From positions 1 through 8,384 of the forward strand of contig CAJXGK010000065.1 in assembly GCA_913053815.1 (NCBI GenBank): a stretch of DNA of 8,384 nucleotides, in the 5' to 3' direction. The notes below the pieces were generated by a model. The model saw only the letters and a list, made by a program, of their open reading frames with translations, made no database searches and was not told where the DNA came from. This DNA comes from an uncultured Rhodanobacteraceae bacterium (GTDB lineage: Bacteria; Pseudomonadota; Gammaproteobacteria; Xanthomonadales; Rhodanobacteraceae). The translations under genes were made by a program, and so were the position numbers. This document shows positions 6,638-8,384 of the stretch, piece after piece (position 1 is the stretch's first letter; each line of letters begins with the position of its first letter).

Positions 6638-6775
6638 TCAAGCCTCAAAACCAACCGGCAGCCCAACCACCTGCTTGACACGATACCGTAAAGAACCCCG
6701 AGCTCGCTGACCAGTGACCGGACCAGGCTGTCCGGGTCGCAAGCGTGCCCCATGAATGCTTGAGAACGCCCGCAT
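6638..6775 (-). CDS. Possible 45-residue basic microprotein (unrecognised)
   Basis: An ATG one base after the lysS stop opens a 45-codon frame that ends in TGA three bases before the yciI ATG, so it fills the lysS-yciI gap almost exactly. The product starts MRAFSSIHGARLRPGQ, ends VVGLPVGFEA, and is rich in Arg and Gly (seven Arg, one Lys, one Glu). I recognise no family, and there is no membrane segment or signal peptide. The Shine-Dalgarno is weak (GAG seven bases upstream), though coupling to lysS termination is possible. The same frame is open upstream through the 3' end of lysS, which lowers the weight of its openness. The alternative is a non-coding spacer with a chance ORF, which I consider somewhat more likely. 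Confidence 0.25.
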   Translation of the reverse strand: MRAFSSIHGARLRPGQPGPVTGQRARGSLRYRVKQVVGLPVGFEA

Positions 6776-6776
6776 G

Positions 6777-8306
6777 TCAGTGCTCAGGACGCATATGAGG
6801 AAATAACAGTACATCGCGAATCGACGCGGAATCGGTATACAGCATGACCAATCGGTCAATACCAATGCCCAGCCCGCCGGTGGGCGGCATGCCGAATTCC
6901 AACGCTCGAATATAGTCGGCATCGAAATGCATGGCTTCATCATCCCCTGCATCCTTGGCCTCAACCTGGGCCCGAAAACGTGCTTCTTGATCTTCAGGAT
7001 CGTTCAACTCGGAAAAACCATTGGCAATCTCCTTACCGCCAATGAACAGCTCAAAGCGGTCCGTCAGTTCCGGGTCCTGGTCGCAGGCCCTGGCTAAGGG
7101 ACTGACTTCGGTGGGGTAATGGGTAATAAATGTGGGTTGCAGCAACTCTACCTCGACGGTTTTCTCGAAGATTTCCAGTAGTAATTTACCCCAGCCATAA
7201 CTGTGCTGATAGGTAATCCCCCGACCATCACAATAGCTGCGCAAACTCTCAACATTACGCAACGCCGCTGCATCCAGCTCGGGGTTATGGTGCTGTACTG
7301 CCTCGGCTAATGCCCACCTTCGGAAGGTGGGCCCCAGATCGATAACCCGCCCTTCCCAGGTGAGTGCAGTACGTTCCAACACGGCCTCAGCGGTATCGCG
7401 AAGTAGATTTTCGGTGAGCTGCATAATTTCGATGTAACTGGCATAGGCCTGATACAGCTCGAGCATCGTGAATTCGGGATTGTGTCGGGTCGAGATCCCT
7501 TCATTACGGAAATTACGGTTGATTTCGTATACCCGCTCGAAGCCCCCAACCACTAAGCGCTTGAGATAGAGCTCAGGGGCTACCCGCAAGAACAAATCCA
7601 TGTCTAAGGCATTATGGTGAGTAGCGAACGGACGCGCCGTCGCCCCCCCCGGAATCGGATGCATCATGGGGGTTTCCACTTCCATGAACCCTCTGGATTC
7701 GGCTTCCAGCCATGCACGCATGAAGCCGACAATTCGCGAACGCTTCTTGAAGGTTTCTCGGGTAGCATCGGTAACGATCAAATCAACGTAACGCTGCCGG
7801 TAACGGCGTTCGACATCGGCCAGACCATGCCATTTTTCTGGTAAGGGCCGCAGCCCCTTAGTCAGCAAACGCAAGGTCTTGACCCGTACCGACAATTCGC
7901 CAGTGCGAGTCAGCATCAAGCTTCCTTCGGTCCCAACGATGTCACCGACATCCCAACCTTTGAAGGCGTTGTAGGTTTCTTCTCCCACTGTAGCCTTGTG
8001 AACAAACAGTTGGATGCGACCACTGTAGTCCTGAATCTGCACAAAACTGACCTTGCCTTGGACCCGTTTGAGCATGACCCGACCGGCTACAGCAACACTA
8101 CGCTGGGCCCCCTCTATGGCTTCAACGGTCCAGCGCTCACGATCGGAGAATTCCCGCTGGAGCTGGCCGGCAAAGCTATTGGGTCGAAAATCGTTGGGAA
8201 AGGCGGGGCCTTGCTTCCGGATCGCCTGCAACTTGTCACGACGCTCGGCAATAAGACGATTTTCGGTAGCGGGAGGTACAGGGACGTCAGTCATAGATAG
8301 AGTCAT
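6777..8306 (-). CDS. lysS: Lysine--tRNA ligase, class II
   Basis: Charges tRNA-Lys with lysine in the cytoplasm. It has 509 residues (E. coli LysS 505) and aligns throughout. N-terminal block: [20 protein letters not shown] (22-41); then an OB-fold anticodon-binding domain (about 70-150, including [18 protein letters not shown]). The catalytic domain carries class II motif 1 ([10 protein letters not shown], 206-215), GGATARPF (220-227), motif 2 (NRNFRNEG with Arg267 and Glu269, then [10 protein letters not shown]), NGFSELND (429-436) and motif 3 GLGIGIDR (478-485). All key motifs are intact. The start is uncertain: ATG at 8306 or ATG four codons in at 8294 (505 residues); neither has a good Shine-Dalgarno. 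Upstream, 8307-8384 shows no coding sequence and no convincing promoter, so prfB, the frequent upstream partner, is not adjacent within 78 bases. Downstream, yciI starts 142 bases after the stop. Confidence 0.97.
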   Translation of the reverse strand: MTLSMTDVPVPPATENRLIAERRDKLQAIRKQGPAFPNDFRPNSFAGQLQREFSDRERWTVEAIEGAQRSVAVAGRVMLKRVQGKVSFVQIQDYSGRIQLFVHKATVGEETYNAFKGWDVGDIVGTEGSLMLTRTGELSVRVKTLRLLTKGLRPLPEKWHGLADVERRYRQRYVDLIVTDATRETFKKRSRIVGFMRAWLEAESRGFMEVETPMMHPIPGGATARPFATHHNALDMDLFLRVAPELYLKRLVVGGFERVYEINRNFRNEGISTRHNPEFTMLELYQAYASYIEIMQLTENLLRDTAEAVLERTALTWEGRVIDLGPTFRRWALAEAVQHHNPELDAAALRNVESLRSYCDGRGITYQHSYGWGKLLLEIFEKTVEVELLQPTFITHYPTEVSPLARACDQDPELTDRFELFIGGKEIANGFSELNDPEDQEARFRAQVEAKDAGDDEAMHFDADYIRALEFGMPPTGGLGIGIDRLVMLYTDSASIRDVLLFPHMRPEH

Positions 8307-8384
8307 TCGGATTGAGGATTACCAGCAAAATTGAACGGGAAAAGCGACGAGTGCAATAGAGTGATTACGGATCGGATAAGTACC

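Overview
The window looks like an ordinary chromosomal stretch of a gammaproteobacterium outside the enterics. ZipA is essentially confined to gammaproteobacteria, and here it sits directly behind smc, an arrangement known from Pseudomonas and Xanthomonas; enterics use MukBEF instead of SMC. Base composition is moderately GC-rich and the recognised genes look intact. Genus cannot be fixed from the sequence alone.

Layout. On the + strand are the 3' part of aat (leucyl/phenylalanyl-tRNA-protein transferase, cut by the left edge, ends at 627) and a small acyl-CoA-binding protein gene (836-1096) with its own promoter-like sequence. A convergent spacer of 371 bases (1097-1467) follows. It is unusually rich in short hairpins and looks like a dispersed intergenic repeat. 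On the - strand, read from right to left, come lysS (8306-6777), a possible 45-codon ORF (6775-6638), yciI (6634-6335) and bolA (6338-6054, ATGA overlap with yciI). After a 340-base gap come smc (5713-2216) and zipA (2202-1468, 13 bases after smc).

How the genes relate. smc and zipA form a chromosome-organisation and cell-division pair: SMC condenses DNA and ZipA anchors FtsZ to the inner membrane. The usual third member of the cluster, ligA, is not here; zipA instead runs into the repeat-like spacer. lysS, yciI and bolA appear to be a second transcription unit with very tight junctions. aat acts in the N-degron pathway and is not obviously linked to its neighbour.

I see no phage, insertion sequence, CRISPR array, defence or secretion genes, tRNA or rRNA, and no convincing new multi-gene system. 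The points most worth a second look are the hairpin-rich convergent spacer, the bacterial ACBP, the possible microprotein between lysS and yciI, the missing ligA, and the unusual leader and start region of smc.
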